Source: Polaromonas sp. 39-63-25
GTDB lineage: Bacteria; Pseudomonadota; Gammaproteobacteria; Burkholderiales; Burkholderiaceae_C
NCBI RefSeq assembly: GCF_002278925.1
Contig: NZ_NCJH01000019.1
Coordinates: 1-63,737 of the forward strand
DNA: 63,737 nucleotides
Direction: 5' to 3'
Position numbers and translations under genes: made by a program. Below, in pieces: positions 38,306 through 46,105 of the stretch; positions within the stretch are counted from its first letter, which is position 1, and each line of letters starts with the position of its first letter. Under the pieces are notes generated by a model, which worked only from the letters and a program-made list of their open reading frames with translations, had not been told where the DNA came from and ran no database searches.

Positions 38306-38763
38306 CACTGTGTCTGCCGAGCGGCGGCGTTGATATTGCGCGCCGTGCCGAGCAAGGTGGCGCACAGGACTTCTTCGCCCTGGCTGCTGACGGCGTACAC
38401 GTCTGCCGCACAGATGGTCAGCAGCTTGCCCGCGCTGACCACCCGCCCTCGCGCGCGCAGCAGCGCACCTTGCGCGGGCGCCAGCAGCTTGATGGTGGCG
38501 TCCACCGTGGCGTTGACCCAACCCGGTGCCAGCGAGGTACCGGCGGCCGCCACGGCGGCAAAGTCGGCCACGGCAAACACCGCGGTGGCCTGCAGCTGGC
38601 CGGGGCGAAAGCAGAAGGCCTCGAGCACCGGGATTTCGACCTCCACTTCGCCGGGCACGATGCGCCTGAAGGCCAGGCCCAGGGTGCGGGCCATGGGCAT
38701 GGCGAGCACCAGTTGTTCAAGCGGCTGGAACTGCGGGGAGCTGTGTGGGGCTTCGGTCGTCAT
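38305..38763 (-). CDS. PaaI/hotdog-fold thioesterase-like protein
   Basis: A 152-residue hotdog-fold protein, probably an acyl-CoA thioesterase. Typical features are PMARTLGLAFRRIVPGEVEVEIP and the GWVNATVDATIKLLAPAQG strand pair. The catalytic residue is not certain by eye. The start overlaps the stop of the MerR regulator by 4 nt, so the two are co-translated and the regulator probably controls it. Confidence 0.72.
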   Translation of the reverse strand: MTTEAPHSSPQFQPLEQLVLAMPMARTLGLAFRRIVPGEVEVEIPVLEAFCFRPGQLQATAVFAVADFAAVAAAGTSLAPGWVNATVDATIKLLAPAQGALLRARGRVVSAGKLLTICAADVYAVSSQGEEVLCATLLGTARNINAAARQTQ

Positions 38764-39209
38764 GGTCTGGTTTTCCTGCGTGGTGTGGAAAGGGCGGCGG
38801 GCCAGGGTGCCTTGCCGTTGGGTGTTGCCGCGAGGCGTTGCGCTTTTTTGGCCTGGTGCGCGCGCTGCTGTTTGTGCATCCACGCGATGTGCGCGACCAC
38901 GGCGCGGCGCTGGGTTTTGAGTTCGCCGATCTGCGCGTCTATTTCTGCCACGCGGGCCTGCATGGCTTCGACCATCTGTTCAAAACTCAGCCGTCCGGCG
39001 CGGTAAGCGGGAAGCTGCGCCGCAATGGCCTTGAGCGAAAAACCGATGCGGCGTGACATGGCGATGAATACCACCTCGCGGCGCATGGCGTCGGTATATT
39101 CGCGGTAGCCGCTGGCGCGGCGCGCGGGCTGGAGCATGCCGAGCTTTTCATAGTGGCGCAGGGCGTGCACGGAAACGCCGGTGCGTTGGGCGAGTTCAGA
39201 GATCTGCAT
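38760..39209 (-). CDS. MerR family transcriptional regulator
   Basis: A 149-residue regulator with the N-terminal winged HTH (MQISELAQRTGVSVHALRHYEKLGML), then a dimerisation helix; the C-terminal part is Lys/Arg-rich without clustered cysteines, so a metal inducer is unlikely. Its own promoter probably holds a 21-bp palindrome at 39226-39246. It forms an operon with the thioesterase gene. The effector is unknown. Confidence 0.88.
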   Translation of the reverse strand: MQISELAQRTGVSVHALRHYEKLGMLQPARRASGYREYTDAMRREVVFIAMSRRIGFSLKAIAAQLPAYRAGRLSFEQMVEAMQARVAEIDAQIGELKTQRRAVVAHIAWMHKQQRAHQAKKAQRLAATPNGKAPWPAALSTPRRKTRP

Positions 39210-39225
39210 GGCCACCACATTAGCA

Positions 39226-39246
39226 AGCTTCGCCCTGCACGAAGCT
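39226..39246 (-). promoter_or_regulatory. Putative MerR-type operator
   Basis: AGCTTCG-N7-CGAAGCT, a perfect 7-bp palindrome 17 bp before the merR-type ATG. A TGCTAATGT extended -10-like sequence lies just downstream on the minus strand, the position expected for an autoregulated MerR-type promoter. Confidence 0.5.
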
Positions 39247-39247
39247 A

Positions 39248-39407
39248 GTGCAGTGTTGCACGCTATCTGGAACATAAAAGCGCGTCTTTTGCGCCATGGC
39301 GGCGTTGCAAATCCGCGCGATACCCTGGGTATCGCTGTGGTTTGCGCCTTGCCCTGACCCAAAATCCATCGCTTTTATTCGTTCCATCAAGCATGCAACA
39401 CTGCACC
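39248..39407. repeat. Long imperfect palindrome (~160 bp)
   Basis: Outer arms at about 39248-39283 and 39371-39407 are near-identical inverted copies (GTGCAGTGTTGCA...TAAAAGCG). The inner part also pairs (GTTGCAAATCC against GGTTTGCGCC) around a central ATACCCTGGGTAT. This looks like a dispersed palindromic element. A further copy of GCATGCAACACTGCAC occurs at 39572-39587. Confidence 0.6.
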
Positions 39408-39669
39408 AGGGCCTGTCCTGCCGCTGTCACCTGCGCGGCAGCTGGCCTGCGGCGCACAACTGTTACAGCCATGCGGGCTGGCTGCCGATAAGCTGGGGCG
39501 TGAGCGCGTCCCGTGTTGAAACTGCGGACCTGCCACTGTGCGGGCGGATCAGGAAAAGGGAGACGGTATGCGCATGCAACACTGCACTGGAAACCCTTGC
39601 GCCAGGACAACCCGCCGCGCCCCGCGGGTGATAGGCTGGCGCCTTGCCCCTGAAAGAAGGAGAGTTTCC

Positions 39670-40005
39670 ATGAAGGCCCCTTTCTCAAGTTACTCACGGT
39701 GTTCAGCTGCTTTGTTGCCTTTGTTTGCCGCCATGTTGCTGGCCGGCGGCGCGGCGCTTGCGCAGGTGGCCCCTCCGGCAGACCCGTCCATGCCTGGGCC
39801 GCGCATCAACCGCAACCCGGAATTTCGCCGCAACCTGCCGCCGGCGCCGCCCGTGGAGCCGGACCCGCGCGACTCGACTGTCCGGCCGGTGCAGCCGGCC
39901 GAACAGCCACCGGCCGATGGCCGCAGCGTGGTGCTGCCGTTGCCCGGGCCGCAGGCGCCCGCCTCTGCACCGGCGTTGCCGGCCTCCGGCGCGCCGGGGC
40001 GTTGA
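39670..40005 (+). CDS. Exported proline-rich small protein
   Basis: A 111-residue protein with a signal peptide (about residues 1-33, ending GGAALAQ) and a Pro/Ala/Arg-rich mature part that is probably disordered. No family is recognised. A GAAGGAG ribosome site precedes the ATG at 39670. It may be periplasmic. Confidence 0.65.
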   Translation: MKAPFSSYSRCSAALLPLFAAMLLAGGAALAQVAPPADPSMPGPRINRNPEFRRNLPPAPPVEPDPRDSTVRPVQPAEQPPADGRSVVLPLPGPQAPASAPALPASGAPGR

Positions 40006-40024
40006 CCCGGGTTTTCAGGGCAAA

Positions 40025-40077
40025 TTGGCTTGTAGCCTATATGTGGCGCGCGCAGTCAGCTATCAAATAAATAGCGT
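40025..40077 (+). repeat. Dispersed ~55 bp intergenic repeat copy (diverged)
   Basis: Forward orientation, degraded left part: TTGGCTTGTAGCCTATA, GTGGCGCGCGCAGTCAGCTAT, AAATAAATAGCG. It sits between converging stops. Confidence 0.6.
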
Positions 40078-41063
40078 CAAATAAGCAGCGGCTGCAAGGC
40101 GTCCGGCGAGGGGGCGAACTCGTCGAGGGACAGCTGAGCCGGCGCGCCCGGCGGCTGCGTGGGGACGGCCAGCGTGGCCCGGGGCTGCGGCACACGTCTG
40201 GCCATGCGTGTGGCGGGCTGCGCGGTCAGGTGGTGGTTGCGCTGGTGCGCGGCCGGGGCCAGCGGGTGGAGCCGGCCAGCCTCCGGCAGCTTGCGCCGCG
40301 GCCTGCGCGGCAGGGACTTTTGCAGGCTGCGACCCGGCAGGCGCTTGGGCTTGAAGGTGTGCTCGTAGCAGGCAAGCCAGCGTGTTTCACCGGCGTCGGG
40401 CAGGGGCGCGTCGGCCGTCTTGATGCCCGGGCCGAAATGCAGCCGGGCGCCGTCCCACTGCGCGCTGCGCTCGGGCGTGAGGATGGCCCAGCGCATCTGC
40501 GCGAAACGTCGCGCAAAAAACGCGGCCATGACCTCGATGAGGTGGTGCTCGGGCGCGACCCACGCCACATGCAGGGGCCCGCCCTCCGGGTGGTTGCGAA
40601 AGCTCTCGTCCTGCACGCTGTGAAAACGCACAAAGGCTTTCATGCTGTGCATCTCGTCGCGCACGGCCTGCGCCATGCGCTGGGCCTCGGCCAGGTCGGC
40701 GTCGAGCGGGTCGTGGCGCAGGCCGGGCTCATGCACCAGACGCCACAGCAGGCGGTAAAGCAAGTCAAAACGCCGGGGGTCGGCATGCAGGATGGCGCTT
40801 TCGCACAGGGCCACAAACTCGGGCGGCACCTGGACTGCGGGCGCATCGCCGACGGCGGTGTGGCTTTCCGGCGGTGCGGTCAGCGGATCCTGCACCGGCA
40901 AACCGGTGCAGTGCCAGCTGACCTGCGCGGGCAGGATCTGTTGTGCCAGCAGGCCGCGTGCGGCGCGCCGGAAGCCTTCCAGGTCGCCGGGGCCCTGCAG
41001 CGTGACGGTCAGCAGCGCCTGCGGGAAGAGGTCGTTCGTCAGGGGGTCACTCATCATGCCCAT
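40077..41063 (-). CDS. DUF4130/TIGR03915-type putative DNA repair protein
   Basis: A 328-residue protein of the family that partners a radical-SAM DNA modification/repair enzyme. Typical segments are VHEPGLRHDPLDADLAEAQRMA, MHSMKAFVRFHSVQD, HLIEVMAAFFARRFAQMRWAI and TPERSAQWDG. An unusual His/Arg/Pro-rich tail follows (about 245-328). In the family this domain can be fused to a UdgX-like glycosylase; here no glycosylase follows and no radical-SAM gene is adjacent. A promoter overlapped by a LexA box lies about 230 bp upstream. The ATG at 41063 has AAGGAG 7 bp before it. Confidence 0.8.
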   Translation of the reverse strand: MGMMSDPLTNDLFPQALLTVTLQGPGDLEGFRRAARGLLAQQILPAQVSWHCTGLPVQDPLTAPPESHTAVGDAPAVQVPPEFVALCESAILHADPRRFDLLYRLLWRLVHEPGLRHDPLDADLAEAQRMAQAVRDEMHSMKAFVRFHSVQDESFRNHPEGGPLHVAWVAPEHHLIEVMAAFFARRFAQMRWAILTPERSAQWDGARLHFGPGIKTADAPLPDAGETRWLACYEHTFKPKRLPGRSLQKSLPRRPRRKLPEAGRLHPLAPAAHQRNHHLTAQPATRMARRVPQPRATLAVPTQPPGAPAQLSLDEFAPSPDALQPLLI

Positions 41064-41417
41064 GCCGTGCTCCTTGGGTGGCCGGGGTTGCCACCTTGCT
41101 CTGATGGTGCGCGTTGTGAAGGGATTGGCGCTGTAGTCCGGGAGGCTGACTGCACTGCAGGCTGGGGCGCGTCCGGGGCGCTGGAAAAGGGAAATGCGGC
41201 AGCTACAGCCCAACACGGGGCGGCGCTTGCGCCTGCGCGGGCACGACGCCCTGAATGGGCAGCGACGGTCGTTTTGGCGATTTGTTGCGGTGTATCCACT
41301 GTATCAATATACAGTGGTTTGGCGATTTTGACCAGTCATGGACGGACCGGATTTCCGCCATGTGTTGTCTTTCAGGGCGAAAAACCGGGGCAACGGCGCC
41401 TAAACACCGTTAACCGC
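41064..41417. other. Leader and promoter region of the DUF4130 gene
   Basis: A 354-bp gap. It holds the LexA box and overlapping promoter (41296-41334), and a ~230-nt leader before the gene. A GTG-started open frame crosses the leader but has no recognisable product; it may be a decayed gene fragment. Confidence 0.5.
41296..41317 (-). promoter_or_regulatory. LexA (SOS) box upstream of the DUF4130 gene
   Basis: CTGTATCAATATACAG at 41299-41314 fits the LexA consensus CTGT-N8-ACAG exactly, within a 22-bp near-palindrome. On the minus strand it overlaps a -10 (TATATT, 41306-41311) that lies 17 bp from a -35 (TGGTCA, 41329-41334). LexA bound here would block the promoter, so the gene is probably SOS-induced. 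Confidence 0.75.
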
Positions 41418-42446
41418 CTAACTGGGAGATTCGGCCGTGGCAGCTTCGGCCGGCGTTGCCTTTGGCGCCAGTTTTTTGGCCCGCACTTCCATGACCAGGT
41501 AGATCGTCGTTGCGAGCGCCAGCGGCACCAGGTAATAGATGACCCGGTAGGCCACCAGGGCGGCCAGCAGCTGGTGCGTGGGCATGGCATGCGAGAGCAG
41601 GGCGACAAACACCGCTTCCAGCACGCCCAGGCCGGCCGGCACGTGGGCGATGACGCCCGCCACGGCGGCCACCAGCAACACGCCGGCCACCGCCGGAAAG
41701 GCAATTTTTTGCTGCAGCAGCAGAAACATCAGGCCGCTCATGATCAGCCAGTTCGTTGCCCCCATCGCCACCTGCAGCAGCGCCATCCTGCCGGAGGGGA
41801 GTTCCAACCGATGACCGCGCAGGGTGATGCTGCGCTGGCGCGACAGGGTGCACAGCAGCAGGTAGGCCACGGCGGTCGCCAGCAGCACAAAACCCAGGAT
41901 CTGCAGACCGGCGCTGCCCATTTTCCAGCCGGGCGGCAAGGCGGGCGTGGCAAAGGCGAAGATCAGGCCGCCCAGGAACAGGTAGCCGGTCCAGTTGGTC
42001 AGCATGCTGAGCGACAGGACCCGGGTGATGGTCCCGGTACCCAGCTTCAGCCGGGAATAAAGCCGGTAACGGAAGGCGACGCCGCCCACCAGCGAGCCGA
42101 GGTTGAGGTTGAACACATAACTGATGAAGGTGACCAGCATCACCGTCGGGGCGCGCAGCTTGTGGCCGGTGTAGTGCCGCCCCAGCAGGTCAAAGCAGCT
42201 GTACAGGCCCAGGCTCAGGGCGGCCAGCGCCACCGCGCCCAGCAGCAGCGCCGGCGGGTAGGCGCGCAGCGCGGCAAACACCTCCTGCCAGTCGATGGCG
42301 CGGCCCTGCTCGACCAGCAGCCAGGCCACCAGGGCAAAAAAAACCAGCGTGGCGACCCGTTTGAGCCAGGGCCACCAGACCTTGCCGGTGATGCCGGCCT
42401 TCTTCGGACGGCCCAGGTCGGGCAAGGCGGGCGCCGTGTTGTTCAT
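41418..42446 (-). CDS. ybhN: YbhN-type (UPF0104/LPG synthase TM) membrane protein
   Basis: A 342-residue multi-spanning membrane protein of the lysylphosphatidylglycerol synthase/UPF0104 transmembrane family. It has about eight hydrophobic helices and the family segments NLNLGSLVGGVAFRYRLY and HVPAGLGVLEAVFVALL. It lacks the soluble aminoacyl-transfer domain. It overlaps clsB by 4 nt; the order ybhP-clsB-ybhN is the same as in E. coli. Role probably in lipid or envelope homeostasis. Confidence 0.88.
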   Translation of the reverse strand: MNNTAPALPDLGRPKKAGITGKVWWPWLKRVATLVFFALVAWLLVEQGRAIDWQEVFAALRAYPPALLLGAVALAALSLGLYSCFDLLGRHYTGHKLRAPTVMLVTFISYVFNLNLGSLVGGVAFRYRLYSRLKLGTGTITRVLSLSMLTNWTGYLFLGGLIFAFATPALPPGWKMGSAGLQILGFVLLATAVAYLLLCTLSRQRSITLRGHRLELPSGRMALLQVAMGATNWLIMSGLMFLLLQQKIAFPAVAGVLLVAAVAGVIAHVPAGLGVLEAVFVALLSHAMPTHQLLAALVAYRVIYYLVPLALATTIYLVMEVRAKKLAPKATPAEAATAESPS

Positions 42447-43714
42447 GAGACCCGGCCCTCGTTGACATGGCTGATTTTCACGTCCACGTCTGTCTGGCCC
42501 AGCAGTTTTTCGGCCAGTGTCAGGCGCGGCACGTGGGCCGGCAGCCAGCCAAACCAGGCCGGGTAGTGGCGCAGCAGGTGAAAGACAAAAAAGCTGCGCA
42601 GACTGACCCAGGGGCCGGCTTCGGCCACGTCCCTGGCGTGAATTTGCGTGCAGCTGTCCTGCATCAGCTGCTCCAGGTGCTCACCGAGATGCTGGTTGAA
42701 GGCGTGGTCCTTGATGATGACGTTGGCCTCCAGGTTCAGCGACAGGCTCAGCGGGTCGAGGTTGCTGGAGCCGACGGTGGACCATTCGTCGTCGGTCAGC
42801 GCGACCTTGCCGTGCAGCGGCCGGTCGTGGTATTCGTAGATCTTGACGCCGGCGGCCAGCAGGTGGTGGTACAGCAGGCCCGCTGCGATCTTGACAATCG
42901 GCATGTCGGGCTCGCCCTGCAGGATGAGGCGCACGTCCACGCCACGCCGCGCCGCCTTGCGCAGCTGCCTGAGCAGGCGGTAGCCCGGAAAGAAGTAGGC
43001 ATTGGCGATGATGACGCGGCGGCGCGCACCGCGGATGGCGATGCGGTAGTGGCGCTCGATGTCGTTTCGGTGTTCCACGTTGTCGCGGGTCACGAAGATG
43101 GCATCGGAAGGGCCGGTGGCCGGCGGCGGGGTGCCGACAGGCGCGGCGGCGGTGGCCGGCCGGCGCTTGAGAACCCGGGCCAACCGGCTGCCTGGCGGGT
43201 GCTGGCCGAGCAGCAGCTGGGCGCGGACAAACTGGTGAACTTCGGCAACCAGCGGCCCTTCCATTTCAACCGCATAGTCCTGCTTGGCTTCGGCCCCGAA
43301 GTCTGCGAGGTGGTCGGCCGAATAGTTGATGCCGCCGACAAAGGCGCGCTGGCCGTCGATCACCACGATCTTGCGGTGCATGCGGCGAAACAGGTTGGTG
43401 CGGTAGCCCCACAGCCGGGGGCTGGGGTCGAACACATGCACCCGCACGCCGGCCTGCGTCAGCGCCAGGATGAAGGCGGGCGAGAGGTCCGGGGAGCCGT
43501 AGCCGTCGATGGTGATGTCGATCTGCACGCCGCGCCCTGCGGCGGTGAGCAGGGCCTCCTGCAGGGCCTGGCCGACCTTGTCTTCAAACAGGATGAAGGT
43601 TTCCAGCAGCACCTCGTGCTCGGCCGCCGCGATGCATTCGAACACCCGCGGGAAAAAGCCTTCGCCGTTTTCCAGCAAGGTGAAGCGGTTGCCGGCGACC
43701 CAGCGTCCGTTCAT
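42443..43714 (-). CDS. clsB: Cardiolipin synthase B (phospholipase D family)
   Basis: A 423-residue enzyme making cardiolipin from phosphatidylglycerol species at the inner membrane. Two HKD phosphodiesterase motifs are present: HRKIVVIDGQRAFVGG and HGKVALTDDEWSTVGSSN. It is a ClsB type, without the N-terminal membrane helices of ClsA. It lies in the ybhP-clsB-ybhN operon, 33 bp after ybhP. Confidence 0.93.
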   Translation of the reverse strand: MNGRWVAGNRFTLLENGEGFFPRVFECIAAAEHEVLLETFILFEDKVGQALQEALLTAAGRGVQIDITIDGYGSPDLSPAFILALTQAGVRVHVFDPSPRLWGYRTNLFRRMHRKIVVIDGQRAFVGGINYSADHLADFGAEAKQDYAVEMEGPLVAEVHQFVRAQLLLGQHPPGSRLARVLKRRPATAAAPVGTPPPATGPSDAIFVTRDNVEHRNDIERHYRIAIRGARRRVIIANAYFFPGYRLLRQLRKAARRGVDVRLILQGEPDMPIVKIAAGLLYHHLLAAGVKIYEYHDRPLHGKVALTDDEWSTVGSSNLDPLSLSLNLEANVIIKDHAFNQHLGEHLEQLMQDSCTQIHARDVAEAGPWVSLRSFFVFHLLRHYPAWFGWLPAHVPRLTLAEKLLGQTDVDVKISHVNEGRVS

Positions 43715-43747
43715 GGGGTGGTCCCGCGTGCAGGCCCCTGGTGCATG

Positions 43748-44623
43748 TCAGAACTCGATCTCGGCAGCCAGCGGTGCGTGGTCCGACAGGTGCGACCAGG
43801 GTTTGAGCGGCAGCACGACAGGCGAGTGGCCGATCGCGTTGCGCACGTAGATGCGGTCCAGCGGAAGCACCGGAAAGCGCGCCGGGAAGGTGCGCGCCGC
43901 CTTGCCGTTGGCATTGACGAACACCTCGTGCATGGCGGCTCCTTTTTCGAGCACGGCATGGGCGCGGCGGCGCCAGTCGTTGAAGTCGCCGGCCGCGATC
44001 ACCGGTGCGCTCGCCGGAATATCCTTGCGCACCAGGTCACACAGCATGTGCAGCTGCTTGAGCCGGTGCGATTCGGCCAGGCCCAGGTGGACGCAGATGG
44101 CGTGGACATGCGTGTCGCGCCCGGGCACTTCCAGCACGCAGTGCAGCAGGCCGCGCCGCTCGGGGCCGCTGATGGACACATCGCGGTTCTCGAAGTGGAC
44201 GATGGGAAACTTCGACAGCACGGCATTGCCGTGATGGCCGTTGGTGTACACCGCGTTGCGGCCGTAGGCAAACTGCGGCCAGATGGTGTCGGCCAGGAAT
44301 TCGTAGTGCGGTGTGGCCGGGTAGTTGGCGACGCGGCTTTCGTGCCGGGCATGGGTGCCGGTGACTTCCTGCAGGAACACCACATCGGCGCCGACCGTGC
44401 GCACCGCTTCGCGCAGCTCATGCAGGATGAACTTGCGGTTGAAGAAGGTGAAGCCCTTGTGGATATTGACCGTCAGGACCTTGATGGAAAAACTCAGGGC
44501 GGCGGTGGCAATCGCCTGCTGGGTCTGCGCCAGTGCATCGGCCTCATCGGGCGGCGTTTCCACCACCGGGATGGCGGGCGCGACGGGTTCGCTGGGCTGA
44601 AGAGGTGTTTCGGAAGAGGGCAT
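43748..44623 (-). CDS. ybhP: Endonuclease/exonuclease/phosphatase family protein YbhP
   Basis: A 291-residue metallo-phosphoesterase of the EEP superfamily. Motifs: [18 protein letters not shown] (metal Glu), [18 protein letters not shown] and the C-terminal SDHAPL. It is the first gene of the ybhP-clsB-ybhN operon; association with cardiolipin synthesis suggests a lipid or phosphodiester substrate, but this is inference. The ATG at 44623 gives a normal length; a Pro-rich segment of ~45 residues precedes the catalytic domain. Confidence 0.85.
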   Translation of the reverse strand: MPSSETPLQPSEPVAPAIPVVETPPDEADALAQTQQAIATAALSFSIKVLTVNIHKGFTFFNRKFILHELREAVRTVGADVVFLQEVTGTHARHESRVANYPATPHYEFLADTIWPQFAYGRNAVYTNGHHGNAVLSKFPIVHFENRDVSISGPERRGLLHCVLEVPGRDTHVHAICVHLGLAESHRLKQLHMLCDLVRKDIPASAPVIAAGDFNDWRRRAHAVLEKGAAMHEVFVNANGKAARTFPARFPVLPLDRIYVRNAIGHSPVVLPLKPWSHLSDHAPLAAEIEF

Positions 44624-44931
44624 GGCGCGGCAAAAGGGGGGCAAAACCCTATTGTCGCGCGGCCGCGCCCAAAGGCTGTAGGACAGCAAGCTCATTTGCC
44701 GTCTGGCGGGTCTTTTGCCCGAATGTCAAGCGGCTGTAAAGGTCGATGTCCTACGCCCGTCAGGGGGGCTTTCCGGCAGATCCGCGCCGCCCTGGGCCGT
44801 AAATTTGCGTTATCCAGTTCCGGCAAGGCGCTGGCGCCTGCAGATGCCTTCCCGGCGCCCTGCAGGCTGGCAGCTACTTCAGATGGTCACGACCTCTCCT
44901 GACCTGCCTGTTTCATCACAAGGAGTTTGAA
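44624..44931. other. Divergent gap with an inverted TGTAGGACA/TGTCCTACG pair
   Basis: 308 bp between ybhP and the 44932 gene, so it carries both promoters. An inverted motif TGTAGGACA (44677-44685) ... TGTCCTACG (44747-44755) is visible; related motifs occur at 47225-47233 and 61036-61044. No gene is seen. Confidence 0.5.
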
Positions 44932-45408
44932 ATGAACAAGTTTTCCATGCGTTCCCTTTCTGCCGCTGCGGCCCTCACCGCCACGCTGGCTTTTGCCGCC
45001 CATGCCCAGGTGGGTGTCGGCGCCGACGTCGGTGTGCGCACCGGTGTCAACAACAACATCAGCAACGACGTGCGTGCCAACGCAGGCGTTGGCGTGAATG
45101 CCAGCGCTTCTTCGTACGGGACGGCCACACGCAGCGACAGCTCGATGGGCGCCAACACCGACACACGTGCCGGTGCGCAGGTCTCGGGCAGCGGCGTCAA
45201 GGGCACGGTCAGTCGCACGGCCAACCGCGCTGAAAACGCGGTTGAACGCGGCGCCAATGCGACCGCCCGGGTTGGTGCACGCGCCGGCAACGCGGTGGGC
45301 AATGCGGCCCGCCGTGCCGGCAACAGCATCCAGAACGCTTTGCCCGCCGGCGCGCGCGGCAATGGCCAGGTGAATGTGCAGGGCTCCGGCGCTGCCGAGG
45401 CGAAATAA
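44932..45408 (+). CDS. Exported Ala/Gly/Asn-rich low-complexity protein
   Basis: A 158-residue protein with a signal peptide ending AAHA-QVG, then a GVGADVGVRTGVNNN-type repeat region and repeated Ala/Arg/Asn motifs (TANRAENAVERGANATARV). It is similar in design to the 30582 gene. No known family is recognised. An AAGGAG ribosome site lies 6 bp before the ATG, and a strong terminator follows. Probably periplasmic or surface-exposed. Confidence 0.75.
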   Translation: MNKFSMRSLSAAAALTATLAFAAHAQVGVGADVGVRTGVNNNISNDVRANAGVGVNASASSYGTATRSDSSMGANTDTRAGAQVSGSGVKGTVSRTANRAENAVERGANATARVGARAGNAVGNAARRAGNSIQNALPAGARGNGQVNVQGSGAAEAK

Positions 45409-45434
45409 GCCTGCGCTGACCACACGGTCCAGCG

Positions 45435-45481
45435 GGGCCGGGCCGCCGGGGCATGTTTCCGGTGGCCCGGCCCTTTTTTTG
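45435..45481 (+). terminator. Strong intrinsic terminator after the 44932 gene
   Basis: A 15-bp stem (GGGCCGGGCCGCCGG / CCGGTGGCCCGGCCC, one wobble) with a 9-nt loop followed by eight T. Confidence 0.9.
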
Positions 45482-45587
45482 CCCGCGTGGCTGGCGTCTG
45501 CGCGCTGTGCCGTATGCTGCGTCTGGTTCCGGCGTGGCCTCACGCAGGCCCCACCCCCTGCCGCCCACCCACTGAAAGGCTTGCCCC

Positions 45588-45956
45588 ATGCCCCGCGCCA
45601 TACTTGATGAGTCCCGCATCCATCCGGCCATCCAGGGCAAGATCGCCCGCCATGAGCAGGCCATCGTGCAGGAAGTGCAGGCCGCCGTGGCCGCCCATGC
45701 GGTGGTGGTGGTCGGCATGGCCATGAACCCGTTTCCGCGCAAGGCGCGCCGCGCGCTGGATGCGGCGGGGGTGGCGCACCACTACCTCGAATACGGCAAC
45801 TATCTCAACACCTGGCGTGAGCGCAATGCCCTGAAGATGTGGACCGGCTGGCCCACCTTTCCCATGATTTTTGTGCGCGGCACGCTGATAGGCGGAGCGG
45901 CCGACCTGGACAAGCTGATCGCCAGCGGCGAACTCAAGACGCTGGTGGGCGGCTGA
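45588..45956 (+). CDS. Glutaredoxin-fold protein without active-site cysteines
   Basis: A 122-residue protein resembling monothiol glutaredoxins: VVVVGMAMNPFPRKARRALDAAG takes the place of the G-x-P-x-C-x-FS segment, and WPTFPMIFVRGTLIGGAADL matches the cis-Pro and glutathione-binding part. The protein has no cysteine at all, so it cannot act as a thiol redox enzyme or bind a cluster through this residue. It may bind glutathione or a partner. A second thioredoxin gene is not nearby. Confidence 0.8.
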   Translation: MPRAILDESRIHPAIQGKIARHEQAIVQEVQAAVAAHAVVVVGMAMNPFPRKARRALDAAGVAHHYLEYGNYLNTWRERNALKMWTGWPTFPMIFVRGTLIGGAADLDKLIASGELKTLVGG

Positions 45957-45991
45957 AGCGGAGTTCATGCGGGGGCACCGTTAACCACATG

Positions 45992-46105
45992 CGTGGGGGG
46001 CTCCCTCTTCACCAGCCGGGGCCGCGGATCTGGCTTTGCCAGTCCGCAGGCGCAGCGCCCCCTCGGGGGGCAGAGAGCTACGCGCAGCGAGCGAACGTGG
46101 GGGCG
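45992..46105. repeat. Intergenic GC-rich element common in Comamonadaceae
   Basis: Contains CGGATCTGGCTTTGCCAG TCCGC, GCGCAGCGCCCCCTCGGGG and GAGAGCTACGCGCAGCGAG, which I recognise as a frequent intergenic element of this bacterial family, with hairpins. Only one copy is in the window and it abuts the stop of the converging flavodoxin gene. It may act as a terminator. Confidence 0.5.

Larger units (their letters stand above)
39210..39669. other. Non-coding gap before the Pro-rich gene
   Basis: A 460-bp gap holding the MerR operator, the long palindrome and a direct repeat of its arm. An open frame crossing it appears to come from the palindromic repeat and is not considered a gene. Confidence 0.6.

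Noticed and set aside
39296-39631. 111-codon open frame in the gap before the Pro-rich gene
   Set aside because: It runs through the imperfect palindrome, a repeat-type sequence often translated by mistake; no ribosome site.
41054-41299. GTG-started 81-codon frame directly after the LexA box
   Set aside because: Ala/Pro-rich without family features; kept only as a possible leader or gene relic.
40230-44902. Two long plus-strand open frames opposite the DUF4130, ybhN, clsB and ybhP genes
   Set aside because: Their opposite strands encode clear protein families with conserved motifs; these frames have shadow composition.
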